Positions 16,224-26,415 of a DNA stretch of 64,000 bases are shown in pieces (positions within the stretch are counted from its first letter, which is position 1; each line of letters starts with the position of its first letter). Source of the DNA: G963663615 sp963663615 (GTDB taxonomy: Bacteria; Bacteroidota; Ignavibacteria; Ignavibacteriales; Melioribacteraceae); the NCBI GenBank assembly GCA_963663615.1, contig OY760517.1:620001-684000 (forward strand). Direction: 5' to 3'. Under the pieces are notes generated by a model that did not search any database, was not told the origin of the DNA, and saw only the letters and a program-made list of their open reading frames with translations. The translations under genes and the position numbers were made by a program.

Positions 16224-17204
16224 ATGAATATTTATCAGGCTTCACATTCAAGTATGAGTTCCGAAAAGGGAAAAAGAATGCTTACATTTCTTTTGCAGGC
16301 GTTCAAGATACTTGAAGTAATGGAATTTGGTTATGAGCCGTTCAGTTTTGATAACTATCCTGTAAAGGAAGATGTCGGTGATACGGATAATTCCGCAAGG
16401 GCAATTAATGCGGCCGCCAAAAAGTTCACTTATTCGCCATCAAAAGCAAGTGACACTCAACGTGCCTATGCGTTTGAATGGGAAATCGATAGTGCCTACC
16501 TAAATGATTTGGACATTGGAGCGATTACTCCTGAAGGTCTAAGAAGAAGAATTGAAAATGAGCAATTGAGGTTAGCTAAAAAAGTAGTTGGTGATGTGCT
16601 CCATGATATTTTTAACGGCGATGGTGTGACTACTGATATTCTTGGTCTCGCAACAATGATTAAAGATGTTGCTTCATCTTCAGGTCAAGCATCTTTTCAA
16701 GGGTTGACACAGGCACAGATTCATGCGTCCTTGATTCAAATTGGCGTTCAGTTATCACTTGCAAATGAAGCTACTTTACGCTCTTATGAAGAGGACGTAA
16801 CAGCTGAAATAGCTGATATGGGTGGTAATCCGGTGATGATAATGAACAACAAAATGTTTGCTCGACACACAGCGATTGCCAAAAAGCTGAATCTGTATGG
16901 TCAAACTACTACAGCTTTTGGTAGCACGATTGATATGTTTGGTAATACTAAAATGATACCCGTGCCATTAAAGTATTTGCCTCAGACAGAAAGTGATGGT
17001 ACAAACAGCGATTGTAGTTCGATATATCTTGTTGATTATAACGAAGTTGACGGTTTGCGAATTGCTACAAACTCAGGTCTTAAATTCACCGATTTTGAAA
17101 ACCTTGAATCTACACCCGGTGGTAAATCAAGGTTAGAATTCATCGGTAACCACAAACTTGAAGACATGAAAAAAGTAAAACGTTTAAGCCGCATCAGGCT
17201 TTAA
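16224..17204 (+). CDS. Major capsid protein
   Basis: The gene follows the scaffold gene behind a strong ribosome site (AAGAAGGAAA). The 326 residues have the features of an HK97-fold capsid: an N-terminal arm, EFGYEP-type strand region, a helical spine (LRRRIENEQLRLAKKVVGDV) and a C-terminal P-domain strand (GGKSRLEFIGNHKLEDM). Length fits capsid proteins without a fused scaffold. Assignment rests on position and fold pattern. Confidence 0.75.
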   Translation: MNIYQASHSSMSSEKGKRMLTFLLQAFKILEVMEFGYEPFSFDNYPVKEDVGDTDNSARAINAAAKKFTYSPSKASDTQRAYAFEWEIDSAYLNDLDIGAITPEGLRRRIENEQLRLAKKVVGDVLHDIFNGDGVTTDILGLATMIKDVASSSGQASFQGLTQAQIHASLIQIGVQLSLANEATLRSYEEDVTAEIADMGGNPVMIMNNKMFARHTAIAKKLNLYGQTTTAFGSTIDMFGNTKMIPVPLKYLPQTESDGTNSDCSSIYLVDYNEVDGLRIATNSGLKFTDFENLESTPGGKSRLEFIGNHKLEDMKKVKRLSRIRL

Positions 17205-17240
17205 TACTATCTCATTTATTTCCCTTTTGGCTTAATTAAC

Positions 17241-17259
17241 GGGAGGCTCGCCACCTCCC
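17241..17259. terminator. Hairpin after the capsid gene
   Basis: GGGAGG and CCTCCC form a 6-bp GC-rich stem with a 7-base loop, 36 bases after the capsid stop. The following bases (AATTATTAAAA) are AT-rich but hold no clear T-tract. It may attenuate the transcript so that capsid is made in excess of the downstream lysis and tail proteins. Confidence 0.45.
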
Positions 17260-17286
17260 AATTATTAAAATCTTGGAGAAAAACGC

Positions 17287-17739
17287 ATGGGATTTTGGAA
17301 CTGGTTAACTGGTGGAGCCTCTGATGTAATCGACAGTGTTGGTAAGATAATAGATGATGTAAGCACAACAGACGAGGAAAAGCTCACGCTCAAGAACAAA
17401 CTTCAGGACTCAATAAATTCATTTATTCTAAGTGTAATGGATAAGCAAAGCCAGTATGATAAAGAATTGACTGAGCGACTGAAAGCGGATATGAATTCAG
17501 ATTCATGGCTTTCAAAAAATATCAGACCACTTACACTCGTATTTATTCTTACGATGTACTCAGTTCTTAGTATCGCAAGTGGAGCAGATTTTACGGTAAA
17601 TGAGTCCTATGTGAAATTACTTGGGGAATGGGGAATGCTCATTATGTCATTCTATTTCGGTGGCAGAACAGTAGAAAAGATTGTGAACAGCTTGCAGAAC
17701 TTAAGGAATAAAGGAAGTAATGAGCGAACAAGTAGCTAA
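17287..17739 (+). CDS. Holin, 3TM gene-transfer-release type
   Basis: The N-terminal FWNWLTGGASDVIDSVGKII, charged middle helix and DSWLSKNIRPLTLVFILTMY are the signature of the 3TM holin family. Three membrane helices follow (about residues 85-100, 105-120 and 128-140). Such holins make holes that let endolysin reach the wall. The endolysin is 13 kb downstream, so the lysis functions are split. Confidence 0.75.
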   Translation: MGFWNWLTGGASDVIDSVGKIIDDVSTTDEEKLTLKNKLQDSINSFILSVMDKQSQYDKELTERLKADMNSDSWLSKNIRPLTLVFILTMYSVLSIASGADFTVNESYVKLLGEWGMLIMSFYFGGRTVEKIVNSLQNLRNKGSNERTSS

Positions 17740-17983
17740 AGATTTAGAGGATCAAGGATTCTTACTAATAAAGAAACTACACTTATTATTAGTAGTAATT
17801 ATGTTGATTGTGGGTGCAGTTGCTCAGGTATCAATAAGCTATTACATGATCCAAGACCATGAAAAACGAATTACTAAGCTTGAGGAAACAACTACTAAAA
17901 GTGAATCTCTGCTTGATGAAATAAGCTATAATCTGCAAAACTTCATGGAAGCCAACGGTCAAAAATACATAAAACTTAACTAA
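17720..17983 (+). CDS. Membrane-anchored coiled-coil protein (spanin-like)
   Basis: A single membrane helix (about residues 19-42, LLLVVIMLIVGAVAQVS) is followed by a charged coiled coil (HEKRITKLEETTTKS). The gene starts 20 bases inside the holin gene. One helix plus a periplasmic coiled coil is the layout of an inner-membrane spanin subunit, which links inner and outer membranes in lysis. No outer-membrane partner is identified. Confidence 0.6.
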   Translation: MSEQVAKDLEDQGFLLIKKLHLLLVVIMLIVGAVAQVSISYYMIQDHEKRITKLEETTTKSESLLDEISYNLQNFMEANGQKYIKLN

Positions 17984-18001
17984 ACAAAATGGAGGATACT
18001 T

Positions 18002-18394
18002 ATGAGATCATTCAAAATAATTTTATTCGGTTTCTTTTTTATTTCGCTATCATCGCTGGCGTATGGGCAGTGTAGTTTTATTCCCGATGGCGAATTAACT
18101 GCAAACTTTTTATCGATTCCAGCACTTGCGGCTTTTGTTATTGTTGCAACATCATTTGTGCGGAACTTGTCTTGGTTAAAGAAAATTAATCCTCAATATG
18201 TTAGCTGGGGAATGTCAATTCTTTTAGCCTTAATCGGTTGGTTTTTGCAAATCGGAATATTTGTACAGCTTGAATGGTATTACATCTTTATTTACGGTTT
18301 AGCATCTGGACTGATTGCAAATGGTTTGTATGATTGGGAAGTAATTAAAGCTGTCTTGTCAATACTGGAACTTAAAACTGGAGAAGAAAAGTAA
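18002..18394 (+). CDS. Phage membrane protein with signal segment, holin-like
   Basis: A signal-like N-terminus (MRSFKIILFGFFFISLSSLAYG) is followed by about three further hydrophobic helices. Small multi-helix proteins after a holin and spanin-like pair are often antiholins or second holins. Its stop overlaps the tail tube start (TAATG). Confidence 0.55.
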   Translation: MRSFKIILFGFFFISLSSLAYGQCSFIPDGELTANFLSIPALAAFVIVATSFVRNLSWLKKINPQYVSWGMSILLALIGWFLQIGIFVQLEWYYIFIYGLASGLIANGLYDWEVIKAVLSILELKTGEEK

Positions 18395-19350
18395 TGAGAA
18401 GCATGCCAGGACTAAGACAACTCGTTGCGTGTGATGCCGGGACTTTAGCTACAACACCGGCTAATGCACTTGCCTTTGGTTATAGATCAAAAACTGCATT
18501 AAAAATAACTGAATTTAAAAACACTGCTGATTACCTTGAACGAAGCTTAAGAAACAAAGTTAATTTTAATGTTTCCGGAGAATCTTTCCAGGGTACTATG
18601 CAGATGTTATCAAGAATGCTCAGCTGGGCTAACCTGAATGCTGATATACAAATGATAACCAATAAACAATCAGCCTCTGCCAGCAGCGATGACGTATTTA
18701 AATTCACAGGTGATAACAAGCTGGGTATAGGATTTGAATTTGTAATGAATGATGAAAAGCGTTCATTAACTCCAACTTTTGAAGGTGCACTTGAGTATGA
18801 CAATGCCGTAACACTCATAGATAGTGCGGATTCAGAAACAGCAGTTGACTTTGGTTTATCAAACGCTGAGGGCATTGATGAAACAGCATACCGGTACCCG
18901 TTCTATATATCGTTTGAATCACCAAAAACAACAGCAGTATTTTCAAAAGCTGATATTCAATCAAGAGAATTCAAGATGACTCTTGAGGGTCAGAAAGATG
19001 CATATAATAAACTTGTTGCACAATACCTGAAGCTGGAAATATCAATAACCGGATTTGAAGCAACAATCAGCAAAGTTGTTGAGCAGATGAATAAAAATAT
19101 GTCATCATCAATTCTTTGGAAAGAACAAAATGGAGCGGATTCATCATTATATGCTGGAATTGATATTGCTGAAGGAGTATTACATCAAACAAATGAATTT
19201 ACCATTGATGATGAAAATAGAATCCTTGTTGCAAAATACGTGGGTAAAATACCTCTTTATGAACACAGTTTTTTGTTTGGCACTGGAAACGGTGGTGCTG
19301 CTGAAGATACAACCGGTGCAACTGGCGGAACAATAAAAATCGGTTATTGA
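18394..19350 (+). CDS. Tail tube protein
   Basis: The 318-residue protein precedes the chaperone and tape measure genes, the fixed place of the major tail protein. It is beta-rich, with an N-terminal RSMPGLRQLVACDAGTLATTP and a C-terminal glycine-rich end (GATGGTIKIGY). It is longer than most siphovirus tube proteins, perhaps through an added surface domain. Function is inferred from order and composition. Confidence 0.7.
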   Translation: MRSMPGLRQLVACDAGTLATTPANALAFGYRSKTALKITEFKNTADYLERSLRNKVNFNVSGESFQGTMQMLSRMLSWANLNADIQMITNKQSASASSDDVFKFTGDNKLGIGFEFVMNDEKRSLTPTFEGALEYDNAVTLIDSADSETAVDFGLSNAEGIDETAYRYPFYISFESPKTTAVFSKADIQSREFKMTLEGQKDAYNKLVAQYLKLEISITGFEATISKVVEQMNKNMSSSILWKEQNGADSSLYAGIDIAEGVLHQTNEFTIDDENRILVAKYVGKIPLYEHSFLFGTGNGGAAEDTTGATGGTIKIGY

Positions 19351-19358
19351 GGGTAATT

Positions 19359-19622
19359 ATGATAGCAATAAAAAAAACATTCAAAGATAAGCGATTTGCA
19401 ATAAGGGTTTATGATGGCTCCGGAAACATCGCACAATACTTTTCAACAAGGTTAAAAAACCTTGAAATCAAAAACGACAAGATATTGATAAAAAGTAAAC
19501 TGCACGGTCACAGGTTTACAGTTGTTACACCTGATTTCAAAAAAACGCTAATTGATTCAACGCTTCCAGAAAAAGTTTCAAATAAAACAGAAAGGGATAT
19601 GAATGAGCAAACACAAAATTGA
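19359..19622 (+). CDS. Small tail-region protein
   Basis: ATG 19,359 follows GAGGGT and is preferred to the TTG at 19,347. The 87-residue product is basic and beta-rich with no recognised domain. It overlaps the chaperone start by 20 bases. A neck, tail terminator or chaperone role is possible. Confidence 0.5.
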   Translation: MIAIKKTFKDKRFAIRVYDGSGNIAQYFSTRLKNLEIKNDKILIKSKLHGHRFTVVTPDFKKTLIDSTLPEKVSNKTERDMNEQTQN

Positions 19623-20025
19623 AATATTCAGATTTGTTAAAGATGGCAATGAAGTAGAAGTTAAAAGCAAACCTTACACATTTGCTATTGAAGAAGTTCT
19701 TGTCAAAAGATTTACAAAAGAAAAACTACATACATTTAACCAGACTGGCAAATTCGATGCTGAGATAGAACTCGATGCTATACAAGAAGATTTTCCAAAG
19801 TTGTTAAATGAAGTTGACGGTATAAACTGGCAAAATCAGGATTATGATGAATTGCTTAGGGTTTACCTTTTTTTTATAGCATACAAGCGGAATGCTCTAT
19901 TGAGGCGTTTCGAGTTAGAGAAAAAAACCCTGTTTTCCGATTTAGAGACAATGAGCAAGATTATAAATTCTCTCCCGGACAATATCTTGCAAAAGCTGAA
20001 CGGGAAAAATACGAAATCTTCATAG
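19603..20025 (+). CDS. Tail assembly chaperone (short, zero-frame product)
   Basis: The gene lies directly before the tape measure gene, where siphoviruses carry a chaperone that coats the tape measure. The 140-residue zero-frame product is acidic and helical. Codons 88-91 read TAC-CTT-TTT-TTT, and the second and third form the slippery heptamer T-TTT-TTT at 19,869-19,875. A -1 shift would give a longer product (next entry). No chaperone sequence family is recognised; the call rests on synteny and the shift site. Confidence 0.65.
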   Translation: MSKHKIEIFRFVKDGNEVEVKSKPYTFAIEEVLVKRFTKEKLHTFNQTGKFDAEIELDAIQEDFPKLLNEVDGINWQNQDYDELLRVYLFFIAYKRNALLRRFELEKKTLFSDLETMSKIINSLPDNILQKLNGKNTKSS

Positions 20026-20171
20026 TAGCCGGTGACATTCAAACATACGACCATATTATCAAAAATCATTGCCCTTGTAGTTTTGCCGAACTTGAAGCTC
20101 TTGAGAGGACGCAAAATATAAGGGATTTATTATATGCAAAACATTTAAAGGAAAAAGTTAAAGAAAAATGA
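19869..20171 (+). CDS. -1 frame extension of the tail assembly chaperone
   Basis: In the -1 phase the frame opens at 19,860, right after a TAG at 19,857, and stays open to TGA at 20,169-20,171. It has no usable ATG, GTG or TTG start near its beginning. It encodes FRVREKNPVFRFRDNEQDYK and about 80 further residues, ending in the overlap with the tape measure start (ATGA). A shift at T-TTT-TTT (19,869-19,875) would give a fused product of about 189 residues, the lambda G/GT arrangement. A G-AAA-AAA run at 19,920 is a second possible site. Confidence 0.65.
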   Translation, partial: FFYSIQAECSIEAFRVREKNPVFRFRDNEQDYKFSPGQYLAKAEREKYEIFIVAGDIQTYDHIIKNHCPCSFAELEALERTQNIRDLLYAKHLKEKVKEK

Positions 20172-22294
20172 GCAGTACGGTAACACTCAAAATAAAGATT
20201 GATGACAAGCAATTCGATGCCAAGATTGAAAATGCAGAACAGCAATTAAAAGGTCTGCGTGGTAAATCTACATCGGTGTCAGATTCCCTTGCAAAATGGG
20301 GAATGATTGTTACCGGGTTTAATCAAGCACTTGAGCTTGCAGGTACACTTGTTAGTGTGCTTGAAAAACCAATTGGCACAAGTGCCATGTTTGAACAGTT
20401 TGAAGTACAATTGAAGGTATTGCTCGGTAATCTTGGAAGTGCCAGGGAACGACTTGCGGAACTCTCGGAATTTGGTAAAACCACACCTTATGAATTTCCT
20501 GAAGTGGTAAAAGCAAATAGAGTTGTTGAAGTCTTGACAAAAGGGGCATTGTCAGGTGTTGAATCAATGACAATGATAGGTGATGTTGCCGCCGGTGTTG
20601 GAATAAGGATTGATGAACTTGCCATGTGGTTTGGACGGCTTTACGATGGTATTCAATCAGGTCGTCCGGTTGGTGAAGCTCTTATGCGACTTCAGGAGTT
20701 GGGTGCTCTATCAGGAGATGCCAGAGGCGAAATAGAAAAGTTGCAAAAGCAAAATGCTGATTCTACTAAAGTATGGGCAGTTGTTACAAAAGAAATGGGT
20801 AAGTTCAATGGCATGATGGATGCTCAATCCGCAACTTGGAACGGACTTGTTTCTAACATTGAAGATGCCGTAACGCTTATAATGAAAGATGTCGGTGATA
20901 TACTGTTACCTACTCTAAAAAGTCTTGCCGAAACGACTATCGACATACTTGGTATATTCTCAAGTGGAACGGACGTACTTAAAGATCAGCAAGTTGAATT
21001 TAATGCACTCGTTGATATTTTAACTGACCTTAATACAGAAGAGGATACAAGGCTAAGAGCTATAAAAGAGCTTCAGGATAAATATCCAAATTATCTTGGT
21101 AATATTGACCTTGAAAAATCTGGTGTTGAAGAACTATACAAGATGCAGAAAAAAGCCAATGAGGAGTTTGAGAAAAAAATACTCATGATGGCGGCTGAAG
21201 AGGAACTGGCTTCTCTTAAATCTGATATAGTATCAAAACAAAAAGAATTATTTGATCTCGAATTAAAGCTGAAAGAAATTGAAGCGGCTGGTCAAGGTGA
21301 CCAAATCGGGTCAGAGTCTTTTAACCAAGGTTTTGATACCATGAGATTGAAAGCTGATATAAATGAAGTTAAAAATGGTATCGCAGAAAGCAAACAGCAA
21401 TATCAGGACTTCCTGAATTATATTTCAGAAAACGGCATAGATTTTACGAAACCAGATGATGGGAAAGATGACGGTAGGGATGGTGGTAATAAAAAGCCTA
21501 TCGAAGTACCAGTAAGACCTAAAATTGTTCTTGATGATATTGACCTCGATGCTGATGAAATATTAAAAAACATCAAGTTAATGGCTGATTTCGATGTCCG
21601 TGAGATGCAAATTGAGCGAATGAATGAAGGTTTGGCAAAAGAACAAGCTCTTCTTGAGTTGTGGCGGGATAGACAACTTGATATTTATAAAGAGGATGCA
21701 AATGCAAGGTCAGAAATTCAGTCAACATTTCTCGACCGACAACTACAAATCGAGGATAACTACGCAAAAAAACGTGCAAGCATTAAACGTGCAGAACATA
21801 TAGCTGAAATAGATTCTGCGAGAGAAACATTAAATATGTTGTCAGCTATGATTGCTAAACACACTGTTTTTGGTAAGATGACCGCAATTGCAGAAGCAAC
21901 TATGAATACCTATCTACGTGCCACAGAAGCATTGGGAAACCCAATAAAATTGGCAATTGGGATAATTGCTCAAGGTATAACTCAAGTTCACAGGATAATG
22001 TCAACCAAAGTACCACAAATGCCCGCTTATGAACATGGTGGTGCGATAGTTGGTGAAAATGGAGTTGAAATAATTGCTCCTGCACGTGATTTTGGTGAGG
22101 GTATGGATAATCTTATTGCAACTGTAAGGCACACCTTAATGACTCAAAACTATGGCAGTAGTATTGATTTGGAAGGGTTAAGAGAAGAAATTCGTTCCTT
22201 GGCATCCCGTCCAGCAATTGCATACCTAAATGACCGTGAAGCACAAAAGGTAGTAAATAGTGGATTGTACCAGCTAAGCCGTGAAGGTGCATAA
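20168..22294 (+). CDS. Tail tape measure protein
   Basis: At 708 residues it is the longest helical protein in the tail block. The tape-measure N-terminal domain is visible at residues 60-200 (FEQFEVQLKVLLGNLGSARE, then GKTTPYEFPEVVKANRVVE). The C-terminus carries the typical GGAIVGENGVEIIAPARDFG strand segment. Two coiled-coil stretches fill the middle. The protein sets tail length and stops one base into the next start. By the usual 1.5 angstrom per residue rule the tail would be near 105 nm. Confidence 0.85.
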   Translation: MSSTVTLKIKIDDKQFDAKIENAEQQLKGLRGKSTSVSDSLAKWGMIVTGFNQALELAGTLVSVLEKPIGTSAMFEQFEVQLKVLLGNLGSARERLAELSEFGKTTPYEFPEVVKANRVVEVLTKGALSGVESMTMIGDVAAGVGIRIDELAMWFGRLYDGIQSGRPVGEALMRLQELGALSGDARGEIEKLQKQNADSTKVWAVVTKEMGKFNGMMDAQSATWNGLVSNIEDAVTLIMKDVGDILLPTLKSLAETTIDILGIFSSGTDVLKDQQVEFNALVDILTDLNTEEDTRLRAIKELQDKYPNYLGNIDLEKSGVEELYKMQKKANEEFEKKILMMAAEEELASLKSDIVSKQKELFDLELKLKEIEAAGQGDQIGSESFNQGFDTMRLKADINEVKNGIAESKQQYQDFLNYISENGIDFTKPDDGKDDGRDGGNKKPIEVPVRPKIVLDDIDLDADEILKNIKLMADFDVREMQIERMNEGLAKEQALLELWRDRQLDIYKEDANARSEIQSTFLDRQLQIEDNYAKKRASIKRAEHIAEIDSARETLNMLSAMIAKHTVFGKMTAIAEATMNTYLRATEALGNPIKLAIGIIAQGITQVHRIMSTKVPQMPAYEHGGAIVGENGVEIIAPARDFGEGMDNLIATVRHTLMTQNYGSSIDLEGLREEIRSLASRPAIAYLNDREAQKVVNSGLYQLSREGA

Positions 22295-25200
22295 TGTACA
22301 CCGGCGAAGTTAAAGTACGTTTTCATGATTATTCAACTGGTATTTGGGAGGATTGGAGCCAGTGGGTAATATTGCCACCGGCAACATCTGAAAAAGTCGA
22401 ATCAAAATCAAAAGGTTTGCCGGGTGTGATTGCGTATGATTCGGCAAAATTAACTTTAAGATATCATAAAGGTATAAGACCTTATGAAGTATTTTCCGCA
22501 GACCTTTCATCAGACATCAGATTTGTATTTGAAATTAGTATTCCGGACGATACCGGAACTCAGTATCAACGACTACAGGGCATAGCTGATATTAGTACAA
22601 TTGAAACACCTGCTTATCAGAAAGAAATAAGTTTTGAAATTGTTGACCGCCTATCGGCAATAAACAAGCTTGTAACGCAGAATATACGTGAAGATGGGAC
22701 AATATTTGGAAACGTCTATGGTGGTACAGGAGACAGGATAAATTATGCGAAATATTGGGATACAGATGCTATCACGATGCGATATACGAGAAGTGATTCA
22801 TTAGTAATAAATACCCTTGAATCAGATGCACCAGATATAGGTGATATAATTGAGATAGATTTTCTTAATAATGGTGAAAGTAATCTACCTGACCATCTTG
22901 GATTGATAACATTTAAGTATTTTGATTCACAGTTTATAAATGGCAGGGTATTTCTGGGTATTCATTCGGAAAACTCCGATTATTACGAAGCTACAACCGA
23001 TCAAGATCACACCGGTACTTGTGATGAGAAAATCCGAACTGATACCACTTGGTATAGTTCACTTTTCTATAATCAAGACATCTATCTTAAACGATATCGT
23101 GATAATGATTACCCACTCCGTAGATACACAACTCAAAGTATTATTGAAACGATCTATGTATCAGGATGGGAAATTTATGCATTTGACGGTATTAAGCTAA
23201 TTGAAGCAATAGTAAAACAACAATGGAATAATATCACTGTTGTTAATAGAATTGGTGCAGATAATTTTCCTGTTCCGCTTTCATTTTTCACTCAGTTAAT
23301 TGGTGAACATCCGTTTGATGAACATCCGTTTGACGCTCTTGTAAAATTAGCAGATACAATGCAATGTTATATTATGCTTAATGAAGCTAATGAGCTTATT
23401 ATACAAAACAAAAAGGATATTTCTACTGTTGCCGGTACTGAGAGGACAATTGGGAATACAAGAATTTATGATCAGGATCCTAAATATTTCTGGGACAAAT
23501 TGGTCGATGGTGTTGAGGTAACGGTTAAAAGCTGGCTTAAAGATTCAAACGGTGATGAAATATCCGGATTTTATGCATTATATAAAGGTGCTATTAAACC
23601 TAAAAATATTCTTAAGAAAACTATTCTTTGCGATGACCCAACCATAACTGATGTTAACGGTTTAAATGCAGTAGCCTATACGCAAGCTCAGGTGTTGATG
23701 GATTTTTACGGTAAACGACATAAAAGTAATACGCTAACTCTCAATTATGATTCTAATACTTCACAGTGGAAATTAACTGACTGGGTTGTTATTGATAATG
23801 AAAAATACTTTATAGTTGCAATTGACCTTGATAATGCAACAAAAAAAATGGAAATCGAGATAGTTAGTGTAATCGGTTATGCTTATGATCTTCGTGCTGT
23901 TAATATTTCAAAATCATCAAATATATTTTCATCAGGCGGTATCTCTACTATAATAAACCAAAACAATTCAGGAGATGGTACACATCCTAATCAGGCTATT
24001 TTAGATGCAATTACTGCTGCATTTACAACTGAATTAAAAGATACTTACGATAATGCAGTTTCTTTAAGTCATTTACATAATAATTTAGCTTTACTTGAAT
24101 CTTACACAAATACAAATGCTGATATTACAGATGCCATTCAAAAGAAGCATACACATTTGAACATAAATAACCTTAATGTTATTAACCAGGATTTGTCAAC
24201 AAACGATACTCCAACATTTTCACAGATATTACTTAATAGCCCTACAATAGGTAATAATGCAGTTATTGCCTCCCGGACATTACAAATAACTACAAATTCA
24301 CCTTTAACTATAAACAATAGCAATGCACGGAATCTGCTAAGTAACCTGTCGTGGGAGCTTGCGTTAACAACGGGGACCATTTCTGGAACATCTAACCAAG
24401 TAAATGTAACCGGTACTGGTAAGTCGGTAGTGGGTGATCTCACACTTTCAACACCGCAGGATATTGCTACAAATTCAACCCCCGAATTTGCAGGACTTAA
24501 AATAGGAGTCACAAACGCTCCGTTTGATGTAAGCCTAAAAGATAATTTTGAGCTTGGAAATACTGGATTTTCCGGCAATAATACATCAATCTTTTCTGGT
24601 ACTGGTATGAAGATGTATGGTGCCGATGGCGAATATTCACTCATTATAGATAACCTAACTATTCGTAATAAGATGAATATTTACGAGCTAATACTAAATC
24701 AAATAAGGGCTACAAATGGTTCTTTAATGGTCTCTTCTGCATGTAAAATAGTTTATGCAGAGTTTTATTCAGGTTATGATGCTGAACAGACTTATTTATT
24801 TGAAACAGTAAATGATGCGTATCATGGGTTTAAATCAGGTGATTTAATTAGGTGTAGAAGAGCTAATTTTGAGGCTACAGTCAATTCTGGAAATGTACAA
24901 GGGGAATATTCGCAAGTAACAGTACATGACATAAAAATGCAGGTACTTTGGATTAGTTCATTAAAAAGATTTTCGGCTAAAACGATTGAATTGCCAAATA
25001 TTGATAATTGGCAAACAAATGACGAGGGACTTACAGAAGAGCAGAAACAAATAAACGTAAATATTCTTAAAGGTAAGGAATTTGTTAGGATTGGTCATAT
25101 TAGCGATACTACACGTCAAGGACTTATTTATCTTACATCAGATGATAACGATTCTCCATTTATTGATATTCTTGACGGTCTAAATACACATGAAGCATAT

Positions 25201-26415
25201 CGTGAATTCAATAATACAAAGGTGCGAATAGGAAAACTTGAAGGTCTTACAGATAATGATCTCGGCACAATGAATGGTTATGGCATTTATGCTAATAATG
25301 CATATCTCAAAGGTGGTGTAGTAGCAAGTTTCGGGAAAATAGCTGGTCATAACATTACAGGAACAGGCATTGTAAAAACAACAGACTATAACCAAATAGA
25401 AATGAATTCAGTGGGGTTATACTTCCTTGCTGGCAGAGGTCAGGATATTTTCGGACAGGGGCATTTTGTATTAATGGGAAAAATTCCTGCTGGATTAACC
25501 GGAGCCGGTCAGATGGGAATAATCAACCATTCCTCTGCTGAAGGGAAAACTTACTTTGTCTTATCTGAGACAGAACATCAGATTGCGAATTGGAATTTTG
25601 ATCATCAAAAATTGTGGAACGGTCAAGCCCGGATTGAAAGCTCTGATACACTAAAGGGTCTTGCTGTAAAAAATTCATCTAATGAAGATGTTCTCAAGGT
25701 TGGTGATTTTATTAATACAGAGTCCAGTTACGAAACATCTGCATTTGCAATACCGGCAGGTTGGACTGTGGATTCCACTTCCCATCCGGGAAGTTACGAT
25801 GTAACTGAGAATATATTTGTTCCAACCGCATCAACCGGATATCAACAGTTTATGGTTAAGGTTTCCAAAACATTAGATGTTATTTCACTCAAAGGCAAAA
25901 CAGTAAGAGTTGATTTTGAAATTTCTGAAGAAGAAAATAGCAAAGGTGATGGGTTAATTAAAGTATTTGCTGTTCTTGAAACTAATCTTGGCGAGCTTGG
26001 ACTTGTTGAGGTTACGCCGGATATAGTGTTTACACCTACAGTATGGAAACCGTCTTCTGTAGTTGCTAATATTCCACTTGAGGCGACCTACCTTAAGCTA
26101 AAACTGATAATTGCTTACAACCAATCTGATGCAATGGCAACAATTGCTTTTCAGAATTTTAGTGGCGCATATTACAATAAAACCGTTACTGAGTTAAACA
26201 ATAATGGTTTAAAGATTAATGCATCACCACTTAATAAAATTGAACTTTCTAACTCAGGAGGTGAAGTGCTTATTCCGGAAGTGAAAGTTTCATCAATGAA
26301 TATTGAGGGTTTTCGTTTTGCACCAAGCACATATTTATCCGGAGATGGTGAAACAATAAAAAGCAGACTTGAATTGCGATATAATAATACAACAATAACA
26401 TATTGGGATGCATAA
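22294..26415 (+). CDS. Large tail-tip / fibre protein, 1373 residues
   Basis: The protein follows the tape measure gene directly. The N-terminal 550 residues have a tail-hub-like mix of strands (WEDWSQWVILPPATSEKVES). Residues 600-760 contain repeated fibre motifs such as STNDTPTFSQI and ATNSTPEFAGLKIG. Residues 960-1080 hold GYGIYANNAYLKGGVVASFG, found in tail-tip fibre ends, and the C-terminal 250 residues look like a carbohydrate-binding beta sandwich. It probably combines the hub and the host-binding fibre in one chain. Confidence 0.75.
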   Translation: MYTGEVKVRFHDYSTGIWEDWSQWVILPPATSEKVESKSKGLPGVIAYDSAKLTLRYHKGIRPYEVFSADLSSDIRFVFEISIPDDTGTQYQRLQGIADISTIETPAYQKEISFEIVDRLSAINKLVTQNIREDGTIFGNVYGGTGDRINYAKYWDTDAITMRYTRSDSLVINTLESDAPDIGDIIEIDFLNNGESNLPDHLGLITFKYFDSQFINGRVFLGIHSENSDYYEATTDQDHTGTCDEKIRTDTTWYSSLFYNQDIYLKRYRDNDYPLRRYTTQSIIETIYVSGWEIYAFDGIKLIEAIVKQQWNNITVVNRIGADNFPVPLSFFTQLIGEHPFDEHPFDALVKLADTMQCYIMLNEANELIIQNKKDISTVAGTERTIGNTRIYDQDPKYFWDKLVDGVEVTVKSWLKDSNGDEISGFYALYKGAIKPKNILKKTILCDDPTITDVNGLNAVAYTQAQVLMDFYGKRHKSNTLTLNYDSNTSQWKLTDWVVIDNEKYFIVAIDLDNATKKMEIEIVSVIGYAYDLRAVNISKSSNIFSSGGISTIINQNNSGDGTHPNQAILDAITAAFTTELKDTYDNAVSLSHLHNNLALLESYTNTNADITDAIQKKHTHLNINNLNVINQDLSTNDTPTFSQILLNSPTIGNNAVIASRTLQITTNSPLTINNSNARNLLSNLSWELALTTGTISGTSNQVNVTGTGKSVVGDLTLSTPQDIATNSTPEFAGLKIGVTNAPFDVSLKDNFELGNTGFSGNNTSIFSGTGMKMYGADGEYSLIIDNLTIRNKMNIYELILNQIRATNGSLMVSSACKIVYAEFYSGYDAEQTYLFETVNDAYHGFKSGDLIRCRRANFEATVNSGNVQGEYSQVTVHDIKMQVLWISSLKRFSAKTIELPNIDNWQTNDEGLTEEQKQINVNILKGKEFVRIGHISDTTRQGLIYLTSDDNDSPFIDILDGLNTHEAYREFNNTKVRIGKLEGLTDNDLGTMNGYGIYANNAYLKGGVVASFGKIAGHNITGTGIVKTTDYNQIEMNSVGLYFLAGRGQDIFGQGHFVLMGKIPAGLTGAGQMGIINHSSAEGKTYFVLSETEHQIANWNFDHQKLWNGQARIESSDTLKGLAVKNSSNEDVLKVGDFINTESSYETSAFAIPAGWTVDSTSHPGSYDVTENIFVPTASTGYQQFMVKVSKTLDVISLKGKTVRVDFEISEEENSKGDGLIKVFAVLETNLGELGLVEVTPDIVFTPTVWKPSSVVANIPLEATYLKLKLIIAYNQSDAMATIAFQNFSGAYYNKTVTELNNNGLKINASPLNKIELSNSGGEVLIPEVKVSSMNIEGFRFAPSTYLSGDGETIKSRLELRYNNTTITYWDA

